DNA of 64,000 nt, taken from positions 34,502,501 through 34,566,500 of the forward strand of contig CP136894.1 in NCBI GenBank assembly GCA_034359265.1. The letters are read 5' to 3'. Shown here piece by piece: positions 10,972-23,652 of the stretch; position 1 is the stretch's first letter, and every line of letters begins with the position of its first letter. The notes under the pieces were generated by a model. It was given only the letters and a program-made list of their open reading frames with translations, had not been told where the DNA came from and did not search any database. A program made the translations under genes and the position numbers. The DNA is from Canna indica (lineage: Eukaryota > Streptophyta > Magnoliopsida > Zingiberales > Cannaceae).

Positions 10972-11985
10972 AGGGGGGGGGGGGGGGGGTACATGCAAAA
11001 GACACTCTCACGCTCAATTTAGTGGGATTCCAAGGTGGAGGTAATAGTAAATGTAACTTAGGGTACCTGAGGCATGTCGAGTCTATATTTATTGTAGGTG
11101 GAGATGATGACGTCGTCCAACAATCTCGCAACTATATTGCTCAGAATGTGTCGAGGTTGATCCTGGAGATGACCAGTTTGTAATGGCGTATCGCTTTTGA
11201 TAAGGAAGGATGTGAATGTCCTTGTGTGGCCTTGGGTGGAGCTGTCTGGTCTGGCTCGATTCAGGTTTAGGAATATGACCAAATGAAGCCCCTAGGTAGA
11301 ACTAGAGTGAGCGGTTGTGGAGGCCGAGCTGGAGTAGGTGACCATGGAGGCCGAATTGGAGTGAGGGGTCATAAAGGCCGAACTAGAGTAGGCGTCCATG
11401 AAGGCCGAATTGGAGCGAGCGGCCATGGAGGCCAAGCTGGAGTAGGCGACCGTGGACGCCGAACTAGAGTAGGCAGCTATAGAGGTCGAGTTGGCATATC
11501 TTTGCCATGTTATTTTTGTGTCTTTTTGACTTTTGTGCCTAGTATGACGGCTTAGTGGTAGGGTTTCTCTTTCTTCGCGCCACCTCCTGATTGGCTCTTT
11601 GCTTTTTTGGTTTAAGAGGTGATCATGGCGGAAAAGGCGCTCGCACGTGCCTCACCATTTCCTAGGAGGCCGCCGCCCTGACGTTTGTTTTGACTGTCTA
11701 GATTTGTTTGTGCTGTGATCGTTGGCTGTTCGATGAGGGGTTTATCGCCCCTCGTGCTTCCTATAATGCATTTTCTTTTTCTTATTTTCGAACTCTTGGT
11801 CTGGCTTTCGGCAATTTGGTGCTTTGGAGATTTCCTTCAGCAACAGTTTCGTGGGTAATTTGTCTGATTGTTGTCGTCTTCATTTTTTCTCCGGTGAGTT
11901 TTCTGATGCTTTGACTTAGTTATCATAGGTCCTGCCTTAGGTTAGTAGGTTTGAACTGACTCATCCCCATTCTAGGGTTTCCGCG
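10972..11985 (+). mobile_element. Element E LTR and leader
   Basis: Begins with a run of 17 G (10973-10989), then ACATGCAAAAGACACTC, a conserved-looking segment GAGATGACCAGTTTGTAATGG (near 11165) and a 27-bp minisatellite (11302-11490). From about 11500 it reads like the transcribed leader of the E ORF, ending TCTAGGGTTTCCGCG just before the start codon at 11986. LTR boundaries are not visible. Confidence 0.45.
11302..11490. repeat. 27-bp minisatellite, seven units
   Basis: Seven head-to-tail units of exactly 27 bp with consensus close to CTGGAGTAGGCGACCATGGA followed by GGCCGAA. Because 27 is a multiple of three, one plus-strand frame stays open and would give a 9-residue Gly/Arg repeat (RAGVGDHGG, RIGVRGHKG). 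No start context or homology supports a real protein. Confidence 0.9.
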
Positions 11986-12881
11986 ATGGCAAAGAAGAGT
12001 GCCATCGTGAAATCGGAGTTCGGGAGGCCGATGAGGGATCCAGATTCCTAATCTTGGGTTCAGGAGGATGTGAAGTTGCAGGGCTCGGTGTTGACTGACC
12101 TTTGTAGCATTCTATCCTTCCGGGACAATATGTCCATTGCCCGTGAAGGCGTTGAGGAGGACTACGAGTGTCTTCCATGCCTCTCGTTGGATCGAGTATA
12201 TCATCATAGCAACTCAGAATTTATCTTTATGTACTAGACTTTTTTCGACGCGCTGGGGTTCGTCTTCCTTTTTCTGACTTCGAGCACATCGTCCTGAATC
12301 TGGTTAATGCCGCTCTCACTCAGTTGCACCCGTACAGTTGGCATTTGTTCGATGCTTTGAGATTGTGATGGAGTGTCTCAGAATCAAGCCAAGCCTCCAT
12401 GTGTTCTTCTCTTTTTCAAGCAAAGGGAGCATAAAAAGGACTGTGGGTGTCTTTCAATGCCATCCCTGGGAGCAAACTCTTTGATTTGTTCAAGAGTTTG
12501 TATAAGGGCTTCAAGACCCGCTATTTTAGGGTTAGGTTGCGAGAGGGCACTTGGCCCTTCTTTCTGGAGTCACCTTACTGTACAAGGAGGTTTCCCCGAT
12601 CTTGAAGGTTGGAGCCCCGTTCTGTTCATGATTTTGAGAAAGGAAGTGCTTCCCCTGAGGACGAAGATTTGGTTGCCTTTTTGTCACAAAATTGTCCTTC
12701 TGTTCCTCTCGCTCCGCAGGAGATATTTGATAGGAGTCATGACGAGTCATTGGTTCTGGAATACATAGGTAGGTTTGTAGTGCTGGAGTGTTCAGTATTT
12801 CATTCATTTGAAAAAACTCACTTGCTTTTTCTTGGCTCATGCAGGAAGAATGTCTTCGATGTGGAAGGCCTCGGGCGCTCG
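11986..12881 (+). pseudogene. Element E ORF, N-terminal part (Transposase_28-like)
   Basis: The start ATG opens MAKKSAIVKSEFGRP. Across several frames one can read LHPYSWHLFDALRL, FNAIPGSKLFDLFK, YKGFKTRYFRVRLREGTWPFF, VHDFEKGSASPEDEDLVAFL and LVLEYIGR, the order found in plant proteins annotated as putative gypsy-type transposon domain (Transposase_28). Stops appear from about codon 23, and several frameshifts follow. The gene is split by the solo LTR A2 at 12882 and continues from 14146. Cellular function of this family is unknown; it is treated as a retroelement gag-like protein. Confidence 0.6.
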
Positions 12882-14145
12882 TGTTGGTGAAATGGTCACA
12901 CTAGATGGTGGGTGAATAATATGTTAACTAAACTTTTCGCCTAATTCCGATTTTAATCATTTCTTAGATTACTTAGGGAAATTGCAATTTATCGACTAAA
13001 TGCAGAAGCGATTAATGATAAAGTAATTAACACAAAATAATATATCAATGTTAACACAATTATCTATAGTGGTTTGGCCCCAATGCCTACTCCACTACCT
13101 AAGCACCCCGCTTAGGATTTCTAAACTAGCTTTACTAGATTATATCATTTCCCTTACAAAGAGGACTTTAAACCGGAAAGTCTCCGCTCTCAAATCGAAA
13201 GCACTTACACACCCGAAAGTATCCTTCCTTCCTACCGAGAGCACTCTCCCACCTCAACCTAAGGGACAACTCAACTAATCCTAGTAAACTAAGTTTACAA
13301 TGGTGGATTTAAGCCTTAACACCAAGGCAACCACCAACTTAATCAAACCTATCAGCCTAGGTTTATACAAATGACATACAATGAAAATAAACCACAAAAT
13401 ATACAAACAATGGAGCAAATAAATAATACAACAAATACTTAGCTCCAAACATGAGTCCTAGTTCCTCTTGATGCCTCAATGATGAACCGATCAAAGCTTT
13501 GAAGGCAAAGTCAAGGTTGTATCATGAGAACTAGGGTTTGCAAAGAAATGACTCAATAATTTTTTAGAAATGGTCAAGGATGGCTCAATGAAGGTCATGA
13601 TCATGGAGGAAGGCACTCAAGGGCTACTATATATAAGCCCTAGAAGAGAGAGCCAAAATAGCTCTCCCAACGGGCTGAGTTTTGCCCATTGGCGACTCCC
13701 AGTCACTTGCCGATCGATCGTCGATCGACCAACCGAGTGACCGCTGAGCGACCAAAATTCCTTCTGCCCGTTTTCACTTTCTATCGGTCGACTAGTCGGT
13801 CGACCAAATCTGGGCAGGGTTGAATTCATGTGTATTTTTCTGAGCAGGATTGATTTTCGGGTTCCGATTTTTCATGTTTTGAGGTTCAAGATTGGTTTTT
13901 GGGTTTCTTTGCATCATCATGAGGATTTATAATTTATTTAGACAACCTAAACCTAGACTCTATGTTCCCAACGAATCCGAGCACGTCGACCAACTTCCTT
14001 GCCGATTTCTTCAATTTTTTCGATCAGGGACGTCGAACGCTAACCGACTTGGAACCTAAAAATATTTCTTCATGAATACATTAGTTCCATGTTAGTTTTC
14101 ATCAAAACTGAGATTTAGACCAAGGTTGAAAACCTTAGGCCAACA
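12882..14145 (-). mobile_element. A2: family A solo LTR with perfect TSD
   Basis: Termini TGTTGGTGAAATGG and TTAGGCCAACA, flanked by the 5-bp duplication GCTCG at 12877-12881 and 14146-14150. No internal region remains, so this is a solo LTR left by LTR-LTR recombination. It has a TATATATA box near 13628-13636 (sense minus) and GGTCGACC palindromes at about 13710-13805. It interrupts the E ORF. Confidence 0.95.
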
Positions 14146-15060
14146 GCTCGTACTTGATGAGCGATGATAAAAGGGGAATGATTCGAGCTATAAGGAGAAA
14201 AATCCCTTGGCAGAAAGATTGCTGAACTCTATGAAGTCTCGGGCTTTGAGGTCTTCAATGCCTCTTGCTCCGAAAGTGATTGGGTGGTTTATGCCTTCAG
14301 ATTTTCCGACTCTTCCTAGGTCTCCTTTGAGACAGTGAAAAAGGATTAGGAGTGCTGACGAGGACCCAAGCCCTCAAACGATTGTGCTCCCAATGGGAGC
14401 TGTTACTACCGCGCTTGTGGTGGTGACGAGAGATAGCCTGCTGGTACCTCTGCAACCAGCCGTACCTTCTGGAGGTGGTAAGGATGTTCACCTTGGTGCC
14501 CAGGTGGAGTTTCATGAGGGGGTGGATTCGTGAGAATTTTATTAGTCCCATTTTTACGGTTTGACTGGAGAACTAAGGAGGTTTTTGTCGAGGGCGTTAG
14601 AGGCCCATTCTCGTGAGGTTGAGCCGCTGAAGAGGGCTCTGGAATCCAAGACTGGTGAGATTGATCGCCTGAACGCTTGAGTAAAGGAGGTGGAAAGCCA
14701 ATCTGCGATCGTAATGGTGAAGCTGGTTAAGCTCTATCAAGACCTGGCTAAGGCCATAGAGGAGGATTCACGTTTGCAGGCCGAGGTCGTACGTTTGCTC
14801 CATAGCTCAGGACCTTCAGACCCAAGTGAGTCGCTTCAATGATGCTGCCTACGATGTGTACAATGAAGGTTTTTATAAGGCGATCGAGCAGGCTCGATTT
14901 TTTGCTCCTCAGGTTGAATTCTCAGAGGTTTATCCTTCGAAGGAGGTGAAGGGCGGTGTCCTTGTGGTTCTAGAGATCGAGGAGGAAGCTCTTAATTATC
15001 TTGGTGAGAGGTCACCTTCAGCAGTTCAAGGATGGCGTCTGCTAGAGAGTTTCCATTAAA
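14146..15060 (+). pseudogene. Element E ORF, C-terminal part
   Basis: Continues the E ORF after solo LTR A2. It is badly decayed up to about 14800; the last stretch (14826-15058) reads MSRFNDAAYDVYNEGFYKAI, then EQARFFAPQVEFSEVYPS and EEEALNYLGE, a helical tail typical of the C-terminus of these plant transposon proteins. No catalytic motifs are seen. Confidence 0.55.
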
Positions 15061-15431
15061 CTGCCCGTGTCACCTTCAGCAGTTCAGAGGGGAGGGTTTC
15101 CATTATGTCGGTTGGGGCCGAGGAGTCTCATGATAATTAAACATTAAACTGCCCGTGTGTAGACTGTCTTGATAGGTTGTAAAGATTTATTGCCTTTTGG
15201 GGCATTTTAAGTGTTGGCACTTTGCGGGTCTACTTTGCGCCTTGCATGTTTTATTTTTGTAATATGTTTTGGCAGTGGGTTTTTTGATGTTGGTAGTATT
15301 TAGCTTCATGTGAAGGGAGCATCTTTGTTTGAGGCTCAACCTTTTATAGCAACTCTGAAGTTGTTTAGGAGGTTAAGAAGTAACAACGAGGTTCAGTCTA
15401 GGATCGCTTTCGAATCGAGCGGTCTTGTGTA
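15061..15431 (+). other. Element E 3' tail (duplicated at 23275)
   Basis: Noncoding, T/G-rich sequence after the E ORF. The words CAGCAGTTCA and TTAAACTGCCCGTGT are each repeated within 100 bp (15019-15150). From 15251 it is duplicated at 23275-23455, together with the beginning of the adjacent A3 LTR. Confidence 0.6.
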
Positions 15432-15739
15432 TGTTGGCCTAAGGTTTTCAACCTAGGTCTTAATTTTGGTTTTGATGATAACAAACTTGGAACTAATGAT
15501 TTAATGGAGAAATATTTTCAGATTCCATATCGATTTGCGCGCGATATCCCCGATCGAAAAAATTAGAAAAATCTGCAAGGACGCTAGTCAATGCTCGGGA
15601 TTCATCGCGAAGGTTGAGTCTAGGTCTAAAGTCTCTAGATCATATGTATATCCTCTATATGATGCAAAGAAATCCAAAAATTAAAACCCAAACCCCAAAA
15701 CATGAAAACCCGGAAAATCAGAAAATAGCTAGAAGAGTC
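15432..15739 (+). repeat. A3 5' LTR, first part
   Basis: Starts TGTTGGCCTAAGG and follows the A4 LTR (36340) through CCCGATCGAAAAAAT and CCCAAAACATGAAAACCCG. It is interrupted at 15740 by the family B block, whose 5-bp target duplication GAGTC is at 15735-15739 and 24982-24986. The LTR resumes at 24987. Confidence 0.9.
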
Positions 15740-17967
15740 TAAAAGAAATAGTGCCCTTGAGCCAATCACATGTCCATGTGTTAAGGGACTATTCAAGGGT
15801 AATCAATTTTTGAGGCAACTTTTCATCATATGCTACATCTTTATTTATGAAGATTATGATGAACCCCAAGAATTCAGGCAAATGATTCTAAGATCATGAT
15901 GAGATCATGCCAGTGAGACTTAGAATCCAGATGCCCTTATTCTAAATGTTCCTAGTCATAGGATCACCAATTAGGAAATTGGTGATTCCGGATAGACTAG
16001 TGCACTTGGTATATGGCCTATATGATAAGGGGTAGCTGATCTCACAGTTACATATGAGCTGTCATTAATGTATAAGTGCAGGTGCTCATTAGTGAACGAG
16101 TTCACTGAACGGACCTACACGAGGAACACATAATGAAATCCTTACATGAGTGTGAATAGGATGTTCCTCGGGTGATAGTAGGTGCAAGCAGTCCTTGGAC
16201 TTGAGGTTGTCATGGTTACCTTGTGAGTGACGACCCATTGCTTTGGTTCTATCCCGACGTGGCCCTCAGTGTCATGTGTCGGGTATTATTGGGCATGGGC
16301 AAACATTCATGGAGGTAGGTGAGCAACCACATGAAATCGATTACTCCTAGTAAGAGGAGATAATAACCTATGTGTCCCTGCAAATGTGTCGACTCGGGGA
16401 TCTCTGGCCAGAGTAGACATGAAAGTCAGGAAGATATTTATGACATTTCATTATTTAGACGACATCTTAGCGGGTGAAATACATATGAATCGGTATTAGG
16501 GTTTGACACTTCTTCCGTTCTCTAGCCAACTTCGGGACATTGTAATTGAGGGATTTAGTTGCACGGTAACTAATCACCGTAGGGCGTTCGATCCATGTAG
16601 ATTGAACCTCACACTATTCGGGTAGTCATGACACGTTGCTAGACGTCAATCTTGACTTGTGAGTGGAGTCCCTCATGACCACACTAAAAGGGTTTAGTGG
16701 AGACTCGTAAGATTCGAATAGAAGTCGTTCTATCGAATCCGACTCTCCGTTTATGCACAACTCATTGCTGGCTTAGTGTGGGGCCCAATGCGTCACACAC
16801 AACACGCTAACCTCGTAACAGACCTTATGAGATAAAGTTCGAATGCGGCCATATATGTCTACTAGCATGGACATTCTATAACTCGATCTCGGATCTCATT
16901 TATGGACACGATAGGAAAGTTGTTTCCTATAGGAGTGAATGCGCGACGAAGAAGTTCCTCGGTAACCCTAATTTATAGGGCATCCCTAAATTATAGAAAT
17001 TGGCACATGATAATATTTCATGTAGTTGATTAAATTTAATTATGAATTAAATATTTAATTAACTACTTGACCGGGAATATATTTAATTATGAATTAAATA
17101 TAATTTGATTTTGAATCAAACATACATGGTGGGAAAATTAGTTTACAACCATGAGCCTAATCAATTAATTAGAAATTAATTTATTTGGATAAATTCTAAT
17201 TATTAAGAATTTGATTTATGGAGATAAATCATTATATATATATATATATAATTTATGAGGATAAATCATATTTCTATTAATAAATAAGAAATTAAATTAT
17301 TTAGATAAGCCACTTTCCTACCTTTTAGGGAATTAATTTGTTTAGATAATTATCATTCTTATTTGTAGGCTCTTAATGGTGGTCACCCCCCTTCCTATAA
17401 ATGGTGGCCGAGCACCCCATGGAGGGGGTTGGTGAATTAGTTCTTCCTCCTCTCCATTAGTGGCTGACCATCTTCCTCCTCCTTCCCCGGGCTTTTGGTG
17501 AAGCCGAATTGAAGGTGTCTTCTACTTGGGTGTGCCGCCTACTTCATCTTCTTGGAGGAGTCCACGAAGGACAGCAAGGTATTTTTTTATTTATCCTCTC
17601 GTTCCGTGGTTTTCTCATCCCCTCTTCCTCCCTTTTTGGTGCTCGGTTCTTGGTGGAAGGACCGGCCTTGCCTAGGTGGATTTCGGGATTGAGAAAGCTT
17701 CTCTGTTGAGCCACAACGAGCCCCGATGTTTGTTGCCCCTATTGTTGCGAGGTGCTTGGTGTGGACTATCGTTGGAGAACGTGCACGTGTGCGTCTCAAG
17801 ATGGGGATAGGATCAGCCATACCGACCGTGATATGAGGTATACCTTCTCCCATATCTCTAATGTTGATTGAATTCCTTAATATTGCTAAAGTAGATCGCT
17901 ATTTTCGAGATAGTTTCAAATTTTCAAATTGCTATTTCCTCTGCATTTTCTTATTTTCATTCCAGCA
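15740..17967 (+). repeat. B 5' LTR
   Basis: 2228 bp, from TAAAAGAAATAGTGCCC to TTTTCATTCCAGCA. It holds a (TA)n microsatellite at 17231-17251, a TATAAAT word near 17396, and a GC-rich block near 17480-17840 shared with the shorter copy at 23653. Confidence 0.88.
17231..17251. repeat. (TA)n microsatellite
   Basis: Simple TA repeat inside the B 5' LTR; absent from the second LTR copy, which lacks this region. Confidence 0.9.
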
Positions 17968-17968
17968 G

Positions 17969-17981
17969 TGGTATCAGAGCC
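17969..17981 (+). other. B primer binding site
   Basis: TGGTATCAGAGCC, a full match to the complement of the initiator Met tRNA 3' end, 1 bp after the 5' LTR. Confidence 0.93.
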
Positions 17982-19466
17982 ACCTTTAGTAAAATTTTGG
18001 AATTTTTATTTCGCATTTTGATCACATTTACGAACCATTCGCTCCCTAAACGTCATGCTGCCCGATTTTGGTTTTTGGGGGTTTTTGAGTCATTCTCTTG
18101 GCTCCATGGTTCATATGATGAATCGAGGTGGAAGCCTACTATCCATATTGATTTTGGACAAAATTTAAACTAAAAAATCTCGTGGGTTCATGGTTGAACA
18201 TCCCCGAGAACCGATAAAATTCAGCATGTGTTGTTTGAACCGTTTTGGGTGAAAATGTGATCGGATTTTTGCGATTTCGGATTCTATTTTTTTCCTTTTT
18301 TTTTCATATATGATGTGATGTATGAAAGGATGATTATGGATGAGCCCTATGTGCATGTGACTGTGTATAAAACGTGCTTGTGATGATTGCTTGTAATCTT
18401 ATAAAATTTCAGCTGGGTAATTTTTAAATAGGGTTTGCGTATCCCTGCCTTTCTCTTGAGAATTCCGATTGTAATTCACTTCTCCCTCTCCTTAAACCTT
18501 TCCCCAAGGGTTGTTTGGGGTCTTCTTATTTTAGTTTTGTAAAATTAGAAGTTTAGGGGCAGATTCGCGACGATCACGCTTGCTGCCACATTTTGGTGCG
18601 CGCGCGGAGAGGAGGTGTTCGACGCCATGTTGATGACGACTTGAACCCCGAGAAGACACTCATGGAACCGGCAACTTACAAGATGGGTTTTGGCAACCCC
18701 TTGGTGAGATGGAGCTCCTTAAAAACCATAGGATGATGGGCTTACTACGCCCGTTGGCTCGAGTGGAACCGTTAGAATATCCATAGTCATCCTTATTAAT
18801 TTTATGCTTTTATTTATTGCTCTTGCTTCAATTGTTGATTGCTTAGATAAATTATAATTGCATGAAGAAACCCTCCAATAGTATTGAGTCTGAATGGCTA
18901 AGATGTTAAGAATATCAGTCACGCCTTCCATCGTTATGAGGGACATGTGTGTCTATTGTCACAATGGGTTTGTTGTGCACGCACAAGGCCTTTTGTGTTG
19001 ATAGACACGTTGCACCTCATAAGGCACATATCCGACTTGTGTCTCTGCTACCGGCTTGAACGTAACTTACCTTGTGGACCTACACTTAAGGGTGGTTGTT
19101 TTCTCGTTAGGGCATACGAACGATGGGTCCGACTCAACTAGGGCTCCTTGGTTTGTTGTGCACACATAAGACCTTTGTTGCTCTAGAGGCAAAAATATAT
19201 GGAAGTCACATAGTGATGTGATCGGTAAAGAGTTACCTACCCATGGACCTATTAGTATTTGTCGTGTTACATCCGAGACCCGAGTAGGAGAAGTGGGGTT
19301 CCATTTTCCCCCTAAGGAAGTCTACCAACGAGGGCTTCCCGCTTCCAAACCGGAGGGTATTGTGGAACCGCAAAAATTAGTGGGAGACATGTTTAATTAA
19401 AATACCTCAATAAACATGCATGTAGAATATGTGCTCATTCATGTCTTTATTTCTTTGTAGCGTATC
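17982..19466 (+). other. B leader, noncoding
   Basis: About 1.5 kb between the primer site and gag with no convincing coding region. The words TTGTTGTGCACGCACAAG (18968) and TTGTTGTGCACACATAAG (19152) are an imperfect direct repeat about 185 bp apart. Long leaders are usual in this copia group. Confidence 0.6.
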
Positions 19467-20290
19467 ATGTCACCTTTACCGTCGTTAGATTGCTTCATCA
19501 ATGAAAATAAATTAACTGAACCAAATTACGTCGATTGGATGCGAAATTTGAGGATCGTCCTCATTTATGAGAATCTGTCTCAAAATTTGATTCTCCGTGA
19601 CCGATGCCACCCCTTGGGGAAGGGGATCACACCAAGGAAGAGAGGGCGGCTTATAAGAAGCTGCAACAAATTTGGAGTGAAAATAACACCACTGTTCAAT
19701 GCATAATGCTGGCATCCATATCCGATGAGTTCCAAAAGCAGCATGAACATTTGGATACCGAAGCTATCCTCGATCAGCTCAAGTTTTTGTATGGTGAGCA
19801 TATGAGGAGAGTTAGGTACAAGCTATCTAAATAACTCTTCTGTGCCAAAATAGAGGATAACACTCTTGTTGAGACCCATGTCCTCAAACTAATCAATTTG
19901 ATTAAGGAGTTAGAGAGGTTGGGGTTCTCCATGGATAAACTATGTCAGGACTTAGTGCTCCAATCCCTTCCGGATTTGTTTTCACAATTTGTTGATAACT
20001 TCCACATAAACAAGTAGGACGTCTCACTTACCGAGCTTCTTAATATGCTGAAGACTGCTAAGTCCCACCATATAAAGGATAAAGACACATTCTTGTTAGT
20101 GGGAGATGCCTCTGAGGCAAAGTTATACTCTGTTAAGAACAAAGTGAAAAATAGAACTGTGAAACCCATGAGAAATATCAAGAAGAAAGGGAAAGTTGTT
20201 CCCAATAGCACCTGCTATCATTGTGGTTAAAATGGCCACTGGAAGCGCAACTGCAATGAGTATTTTGCAGAGTTAAAACTGAAGATGGTT
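19467..20290 (+). pseudogene. gag: B gag (TNT1-94-like, decayed)
   Basis: Starts MSPLPSLDCFINENKL, then NYVDWMRNLRIVLIYENL, EERAAYKKLQQIW, IMLASISDEFQKQHEHLD, ETHVLKLINLIKELERLGF, DLVLQSLPDLFSQFVDNFH and LTELLNMLKTAKSHH, the typical capsid order of common plant copia gags, and a CCHC knuckle CYHCG-x-NGHWKRNC in which TAA (20228-20230) replaces the residue after CG. There is a frameshift near 19604 and further stops near 19832 and 20015. Confidence 0.85.
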
Positions 20291-23068
20291 TCTTGAAACC
20301 GCCACTTCAGGTACGTACGTTGTAGAAAATACTTCGTCATTAAACTCTACTTTGTGGTATTTGTTACCGGGTATTTGATATCAATCATCATCTGCATGAT
20401 GTTGTAGGAGAAGAAGAAAAGTAGGAGACTTGACAAAAGACAACTACGACCTTCGGGAAGGCGATAGGCGAAAGAGTTGCAGCCTTAGCTATAGGAACCT
20501 ATCATATAAGTCTTGTATTCCACAAGACCGATGTAATTGATTTGCTCCAGTGTTAATAAAAGAATGTCATTTTTTCTTGTTTTCTAATTAAGGTTGTGAA
20601 AAGTTCTTTCAAAGACAATAGTTGTTGCATGAAGCATTCTGATGAGTTACATGCGACTGGACCAATTTCAATTGGTATAATAATTTTTTTAAAAGTTAAT
20701 GATAAATATTTTTGGTATGAACGCACAAAGTGATAAAATTAACCTCACCTACTTCATGGCTTTATGACTTTGGACGATTATGAATCGCAGTCAGAACTTG
20801 AGAAGTTGTCTCAAGAAGTTTCTAATCGAGTCTTTGTTCACCAAACCTGGCAAAAGGCTCGCTGAGTTGATTAGAGTTGGCCAATATAGGTCTATGCAGG
20901 CCTATAACAACTCAAGCCAGAAAGAATACTCCTACGATATGATTAGGCATGGGTACGTCCACCTGTTTGGGCACAAACCCGATACATTTGAATCGTTTAA
21001 TGAGTATGAAGGTGAAGTTAAAGAAACATATTGGAAAAGGTATTATAAGGCCTTCAATTGGATTGAGGCAGAGAATACTTATCAACTAGGTTTGTGAATT
21101 ATCTCGAAGACAATAAGATTGTCTCTGTATGGACTTTTCCTGACACAATGATGTGTCTGAAAGGAGGAATCACACCCTATTGGATATGATGTAATCCATA
21201 CTTAGCTTCCAATCTCTTTTTAGGGGATAAGATATTGTAGCGATCATAAGTTTGTATGTCTTTGATATACCATATAGGATATGGAATGGCAAGAAACCGA
21301 GTCTGAGACCTCTCATGATTTGGGGTTGCCTAGATTTGACAAATTTGACCAGGTGCAAATGTTGAGGCATACCCTTAAAAGTGGTTTGGGTATTAAGTTC
21401 TCCCAACTAAACAAAAGGAGTTTTGTCATCATTTTCTGAGAAAAAGGAGTTTTTCGAGGAAAGTGGGAGTGGAAGATATATTGAACTTGGTGAAGTTCAG
21501 CAACCATAAATAAAATCGTAACAACTAGTGGAAAGTCCACAAGTTAAACCAATCGATGTAATTATTACTTCCCATTACTCTTCTAGGAGACTACATAGAC
21601 TGCCTGAGTGATGATATCTAGTCATAGGGTATGATCTAGATTCAGGCAATCTGCGATCTCTTAATGGTCAAATATGTTAACACTATGAGGTGGCATTTTG
21701 CAAGTACAAACTGGACTCAAACCAAGTACGAACTTTGGTTGACCGGCTCAAAAAGGATAACTCCTATAGGGTGCAGGTGGATCTTTAGGAAAGATCTGAG
21801 CAGCTGACAAGATGTTGACCTATAAGATCAGACTAGCTGATAATAAGATCTAACCCATATAATAGTCTGTCTGTAATAAGACATTCTCACCTGTTCGAGC
21901 GCTCAAGTCCATAAAGATATTGCTAGCCATCAGTGCGTACTATGAATACGAGATCTAGCTAGTGGGTGTCTAGACTACGTTCTTCCTTTATGAAGAAGTC
22001 TATATGACATAGCTAGAGGAGTTCGTATCCTCGGTTGGACCGAGCAAGGTATGCAAGCAGTAGAGGTCCATTTTTGGACTATAGCTAGCATTGAAGAGTT
22101 GAAACATCCATTTTGATGAGATAGTCAAAAGGGTTTTGATTTTATCAAAAATGTGGTTGAACCTTGTATATACAAGGTGTTTAGTGGGAATGTAGTCATA
22201 TTGTATGACATACTTGTGGGAAAAACAAGTTCCTATACTCCAGTTATTATCCATATTGATTCTCCATGGTTCATCTGGGAAAGACCTCCTATATACTCGG
22301 TATTAAGATCTATTGGGAATAGGTCTGAAAGGATGCCAGGATTGCCCCAACCCATGTATATTAATACAATGCTAAAGAGTTTTAGCATAGAAGGCAGTAA
22401 AGGAGAGGTTACTTGCCTATGAGTCATAACATCAGTCTATTCAAGATGATGTCTCCTTAGACATCTAAGGAAATACAAAGGGTGAGAGCAATCCATTATG
22501 CCTCCGCAGTGGGATCCATCATGTGACGCTTTGCACTTGGCTTGATATTTCTTATACCTTAGAGGTATCTGGCTGTTTTCGAGCAAAACCCTAGAGAATA
22601 ACATTGAAGAGCAAATGAAAAACTCTCTCAGGCACTTGAGAGGGATGAGAGGTGCTCTATACGGCGATGAAACCATATGATGGTATAAGGATACCTTTAA
22701 TGGTGGTGCAGTAAGTAGGAAAACATTCCTAGTTGGGTACTGTAACTGATAAGGTGACTAAGGCTTTATGCTTTGTTACTTAATCTACTGCTTAGGATAG
22801 CATTAGATAAAGGAGTTTATCATTCATTGGGAGCTATTCCTGAGGTTGCCAGTTCAGCACCGGTATTGTATGACAATACTAAGACTATTGCTCAAAGTTA
22901 AGGAACTAAGATCTCGTGAAGATCATTGCTTTAAAAGGCGGTGTCACCTCATCATTGGAAGGAAGTGATGACTAAAAGACATTGATGTAGACTAAACTGA
23001 TTGGCACAGCAGCAGATTCGATCACCACTAAAATTGGTATACGAATACTAGGATGATTGGGTAAAGTG
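20291..23068 (+). pseudogene. pol: B pol remnant (integrase, RT, RNase H)
   Basis: Heavily decayed, but domain order is readable. Integrase: KRLAELIRVGQ, RHGYVHLFGHKPDTFESFNE (20860-21010). Integrase tail: WNGKKPSLRPLMIWGCLDL and SGRYIELGE (21275-21500). RT end: HLGKTSYILGIKIYW, RRGYLPMSHNISLFKMMSP and IHYASAVGSIM (22270-22520). RNase H: VLYDNTKTIAQ (about 22863) and a C-terminal GDWVKCKWEI-like end just before the LTR. Protease and the RT catalytic YVDD are not recognisable. Dozens of stops and shifts make it non-functional. Confidence 0.75.
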
Positions 23069-23080
23069 CAAGTGGGAGAT
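23069..23080 (+). other. B polypurine tract
   Basis: Purine-rich CAAGTGGGAGAT directly before the 3' LTR start at 23081. Confidence 0.8.
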
Positions 23081-23274
23081 TAAAAGGAATAGTGCCCTTG
23101 AGCCAATCACATGTCGATGTGTTCAGGGACTATTCAAGGGTAATCAACTTTATGATGCAACTTTTCATCATGTGCTACATCTTTAGTTATAAAAATTATG
23201 ATGAACACCAAGAATTCGGGCAAATGATTCTAAGGCCATGATGGGATCATGCCAGTGGGACTTAGAATCCAGAC
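23081..23274 (+). repeat. B 3' LTR, first 194 bp only
   Basis: Starts TAAAAGGAATAGTGCCC and matches the 5' LTR up to GACTTAGAATCCAGA, then stops abruptly and is joined to a copy of 15251 onward. This is a duplication breakpoint. Confidence 0.88.
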
Positions 23275-23652
23275 TTAATTTTGCAATATGTTCTGGCAGT
23301 AGGGTTTTTGTTGTTGGTAGTATTTAGCTTCATGTGAAGGGAGCATCTTTGTTTGAGGCTCAACCTTTTATAGCATCTCCGAAGTTGTTTCGGATGTTAA
23401 GCAGTAACGACAAGGTTCAGTCTAGGCTGGCTTTCGAATCGAGCGGTCTTGTGTATGTTGGCCTAAGGATTTCAACCTAGGTCTTAATTATGGTTTTGAT
23501 GATAATAAACTTGGAACTAATGATTTAATGCAGAAATATTTCCATGTTCCATATCGGTTTACGCGCGATGTCCCCGATCGAAAAAATGGAGAAATCAGAG
23601 AAATTGCAAAGGATGCTTGTTGATGCTCGTGATTCATCGGGAAGGTTGAGTC
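23275..23652 (+). repeat. Duplicate of E tail and start of A3 LTR
   Basis: Matches 15251-15619 (E tail, then TGTTGGCCTAAGG at 23456). Relative to the original it lacks about 120 bp just before the B insertion point; the deletion lies between two GAGTCTA words, so short-homology loss explains it. Confidence 0.88.

Noticed and set aside
11283..11555. 90-codon Gly/Arg-rich open frame
   Set aside because: It arises from the 27-bp minisatellite; no start context or homology. Kept only as a finding about the repeat.
17509..17853. Open frames in the B LTR, repeated at 24443-24991
   Set aside because: The frame is not conserved between the two LTR copies, and LTRs of this family carry no genes.
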